This document shows, piece by piece, positions 8,371 through 10,078 of a stretch of DNA of 10,078 bases. The DNA lies in contig CALAIL010000044.1 in NCBI GenBank assembly GCA_937923255.1, positions 1 to 10,078 of the forward strand. Direction: 5' to 3'. The DNA comes from an uncultured Propionivibrio sp. Its GTDB lineage: Bacteria; Pseudomonadota; Gammaproteobacteria; Burkholderiales; Rhodocyclaceae. Both the position numbers and the translations under genes were made by a program. Under the pieces are notes generated by a model that saw only the letters and a list, made by a program, of their open reading frames with translations, had not been told where the DNA came from and did not search any database. Each line of letters begins with the position of its first letter. Within the stretch, counting starts at the first letter, position 1.

Positions 8371-8517
8371 ATGGCCGAAATATGCGTGCTGGCGAGTAGG
8401 CGTTTGACAGCGCGCGCAGCAACTTTCAGCCGCTCTGCGCCGCCTGCAAAAACTCCACTTAACTCCGCTTTATTCGCTGGAGCTTGGAGATAATGTTCGG
8501 GACGGCAGGCCGGCGCG
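8371..8517. other. Non-coding spacer between the repeat array and fur
   Basis: I see no convincing gene in this stretch. A 40-codon frame from ATG 8371 lacks a ribosome site and shows no protein-like features. AACTCCACTT at 8451-8460 is followed directly by AACTCCGCTT at 8461-8470, a 10-bp tandem duplication with one mismatch. No T-rich terminator for fur is visible on the minus strand. Confidence 0.5.
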
Positions 8518-8964
8518 TTAGCGCTGTTCCTGATCTTTGCGCCGCGTGCAGGCTTCGTCCAGGCAATCAACGTATAAATTCAGGGAATGTTCTTGAATGA
8601 TAAAGCCGTGTTCCTTAGCAATTTTCTGCTGGCGGCGCTCAATACTTTCATCATAGAACTCTTCGACGTGACCACATTTTGCACAAACCAGATGGTCGTG
8701 GTGCTGGCGACCTTTCAGTTCATACACTGATTTTTCTGACTCGAACTGCTGGCGCTCCAGTAAACCAACTTCAACAAATTGGGTCAGCACCCGATAAACC
8801 GTCGCAAGGCCAATACCGCTATTTTCCTGCGAAAGAATACGAAAAACGTCATCGGCGCCCATGTGTCGCTGTTGCGAATTCTGAAAAATCTCCAGAATCC
8901 GGGCACGTTGTGTGGTCGCTTTCAAGCCAAGCGATTTGATGATTTTCAGATTTTCGCTCTTCAT
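8518..8964 (-). CDS. fur: Ferric uptake regulator Fur
   Basis: Fur binds Fe(II) as a dimer and represses iron-uptake genes at Fur boxes. From ATG 8964 the product is 148 residues, the same length as E. coli Fur. The N-terminal winged helix contains the recognition region GIGLATVYRVLTQF (50-63). The metal and dimer region has H34, E82 and HHDH (88-91), a CxxC at C94/C97 and a second pair C134/C139, matching a structural zinc site. ATG 8964 has a good GAGG ribosome site 5 nt away. An in-frame ATG at 8988 would overlap the upstream pseudouridine synthase gene. The usual TxPRxKIL motif reads TTQRARIL, a modest departure. Overall resemblance is to betaproteobacterial Fur rather than Zur or PerR, but a Fur paralogue cannot be excluded. 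It lies 10 bp after the upstream gene, suggesting an operon. No Fur box was seen here. Confidence 0.9.
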   Translation of the reverse strand: MKSENLKIIKSLGLKATTQRARILEIFQNSQQRHMGADDVFRILSQENSGIGLATVYRVLTQFVEVGLLERQQFESEKSVYELKGRQHHDHLVCAKCGHVEEFYDESIERRQQKIAKEHGFIIQEHSLNLYVDCLDEACTRRKDQEQR

Positions 8965-8974
8965 TCCACCCTCG

Positions 8975-9952
8975 CTAGAATGATTCATCTTTAGACAGAT
9001 AGCGCCACTTACCAAGCGGCAAGCGACCCAGTCTGACGCTACCGATACGCACACGTTTCAATCCAACAACGCGCAGACCGACAAGTTCACACATACGGCG
9101 AATCTGGCGCTTGCGCCCTTCGTTCAGAATAAAACGCAATTGATCTGCATTGATCGGTTCAACCTTTGCTGGCTTCAGCGGTTTACCATCAAGACTCAAA
9201 CCATGTTTAAGCAAAGCCAGTTTCATGTCATCCAGTGTACCCTCAATGCGTACCAAATACTCTTTTTCGATATCAGAAGTCTCGCCCACCAATTGTCGGG
9301 CAACCCGGCCATCCTGCGTCAATACGAGCAGTCCCGTTGAATTGACATCAAGACGCCCTGCCGGAGCCAAGCCCTTAAGATGCGCCAAACTGAACAGCGC
9401 ACCGCCAAAAGAAGGGGAATACTGGTTTTCCCGTCGAATCAGCGTCACCGCAGGAATACACCCCGGTTCGGGCTGCCCAGAAACATAACCCAAAGGCTTA
9501 TTCAGAAGAATAGTCACTTGTCGACGTTGAACAGTTTGCGCCGTCTTATCCAATGAAATTTTAGCTGACGGTTGAGCGCGTGATCCAAGTTCTGTCACTT
9601 GCTGACCATCCACATAAACCCAACCGCGTTCAATATATACGTCAGCCTCTCGGCGAGAGCATAAACCGCGCTCCGCCATCAGCTTAGAGATACGCACACC
9701 TGCTTGCGTTTTATTCTGTGGCAGTTTGTCCAAACACGCCATTTCACTCACGGAAAGTTTTTTACGTTTATCAGAAAAATTCCTAATGTCAGTTTGTAAC
9801 TCTGGGCGAAATTCTGGCAAAGCTCCTTTGCTCTCCAATGATGAAGACTTGTGATGACGATCAACTCTGTAAGTGCGTATCGATTTGCACCGAGGGTTAA
9901 CCTCGCGCTGAATCTTAGGCAAGCTAAGCGTTGGCCGTACCTTACCGCTCAT
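8975..9952 (-). CDS. 23S rRNA pseudouridine synthase, RsuA family, RluF-like
   Basis: The product isomerises a specific uridine in 23S rRNA to pseudouridine. The full frame is 325 residues. An S4 RNA-binding domain lies at about 86-130 ([19 protein letters not shown]). The catalytic domain carries [18 protein letters not shown] with the catalytic aspartate D202, then [10 protein letters not shown] (229-238) and [22 protein letters not shown] (279-300). The last stretch is closer to RluF than to RluB or RsuA, but the target uridine cannot be read from sequence. The start is uncertain. ATG 9952 has no ribosome site, and its first 70 codons are AT-richer, basic, and use codons unlike the rest. 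ATG 9742 gives 255 residues, a normal lead-in to the S4 domain, and has a possible promoter just upstream. fur follows after 10 bp. Confidence 0.9.
   Translation of the reverse strand: MSGKVRPTLSLPKIQREVNPRCKSIRTYRVDRHHKSSSLESKGALPEFRPELQTDIRNFSDKRKKLSVSEMACLDKLPQNKTQAGVRISKLMAERGLCSRREADVYIERGWVYVDGQQVTELGSRAQPSAKISLDKTAQTVQRRQVTILLNKPLGYVSGQPEPGCIPAVTLIRRENQYSPSFGGALFSLAHLKGLAPAGRLDVNSTGLLVLTQDGRVARQLVGETSDIEKEYLVRIEGTLDDMKLALLKHGLSLDGKPLKPAKVEPINADQLRFILNEGRKRQIRRMCELVGLRVVGLKRVRIGSVRLGRLPLGKWRYLSKDESF
9765..9792 (-). promoter_or_regulatory. Weak candidate promoter for the short form of the synthase
   Basis: On the minus strand CTGACA (9787-9792) is separated by 16 bp from TAAACG (9765-9770), which is preceded by TGA as in an extended -10. 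Transcription would start close to 9758 and leave a very short leader before ATG 9742. The -10 match is poor, so this is tentative. Confidence 0.25.
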
Positions 9953-10078
9953 CGCTATCTATTTAGGAGTATTGAAAGTGGAGAAAGTTTGGGTAGAGAA
10001 CATAAGGTCTCGTTTTTTGGGTATTACGAAGATACCAAGTGAGGTTAAATATATATTGAGGAGGGGTTGAAGTTGAGT
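9953..10078. promoter_or_regulatory. AT-rich upstream region at the window edge
   Basis: These 126 bases are about 37% GC, against about 65% in leuS. On the minus strand TTTAAC and TAATAC, 17 bp apart (about 10024-10052), could serve as promoter elements for the synthase–fur pair. On the plus strand GAGGAGGGG at 10058-10066 is a strong ribosome-site-like sequence followed by TTG codons at 10067 and 10073, so a gene could begin just inside or past the right edge. I cannot confirm any gene here. Confidence 0.35.

Noticed and set aside
8371..8493. 40-codon plus-strand frame after the second repeat array
   Set aside because: It has no ribosome site or recognisable features and overlaps a local tandem duplication.
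8221..8517. A dif recombination site or phage attachment site beside xerD
   Set aside because: No XerC/XerD-type 11-6-11 bp arm pattern was seen; the palindromes here belong to the 40-bp repeat family, and xerD is usually not next to dif.
9851..10042. 63-codon plus-strand frame at the right edge
   Set aside because: It overlaps the N-terminal region of the synthase gene, crosses a composition change, and has no ribosome site or domain.

Overview
This window reads as chromosomal housekeeping DNA from a betaproteobacterium. The protein sequences fit this: Fur, XerD and LeuS have a betaproteobacterial look, and the order leuS–lptE–holA with proA nearby is one I know from that class. I cannot name the genus from sequence alone. 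Most of the window is GC-rich (about 65% in leuS), and base composition falls clearly toward the right edge (about 37% in the last 120 bases).

Layout. Positions 1-726 hold no convincing protein gene. They contain a GC-rich, hairpin-dense spacer with a tandem array of 40-bp units (161-320), a degenerate 7-bp tandem repeat (505-567), a perfect TATAAT box (590-595) and a long leader with a possible 18-codon upstream ORF before leuS. Next comes a tight plus-strand operon, leuS–lptE–holA (727-5034): leucyl-tRNA synthetase, the LPS-assembly lipoprotein, and the delta subunit of the DNA polymerase III clamp loader. A small cysteine-rich protein of unknown function lies on the minus strand (5076-5327). 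It is convergent with holA and divergent from proA, and has a short palindrome in its upstream region.

A second plus-strand operon follows, proA–ogt–xerD (5558-8220): a proline-biosynthesis reductase, an O6-alkylguanine DNA repair methyltransferase, and the XerD chromosome-dimer recombinase. ogt and xerD overlap by 35 bp. After xerD comes a 297-bp non-coding spacer with a hairpin (8225-8240) and a second array of the same 40-bp repeat family (8251-8370). On the minus strand, an RsuA-family 23S rRNA pseudouridine synthase (RluF-like) is followed 10 bp later by fur, the ferric uptake regulator, and the pair runs convergently toward xerD.

The genes are ordinary. The most interesting material is non-coding: two arrays about 8 kb apart built from a shared palindromic unit in exact 40-bp phase, with units in both orientations and one unit (276-306) carrying what look like compensating changes in its stem. 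I see no defence system, CRISPR array, prophage or insertion sequence, and no strong case for a wholly new protein system. The best protein unknown is the 83-residue cysteine-rich product.
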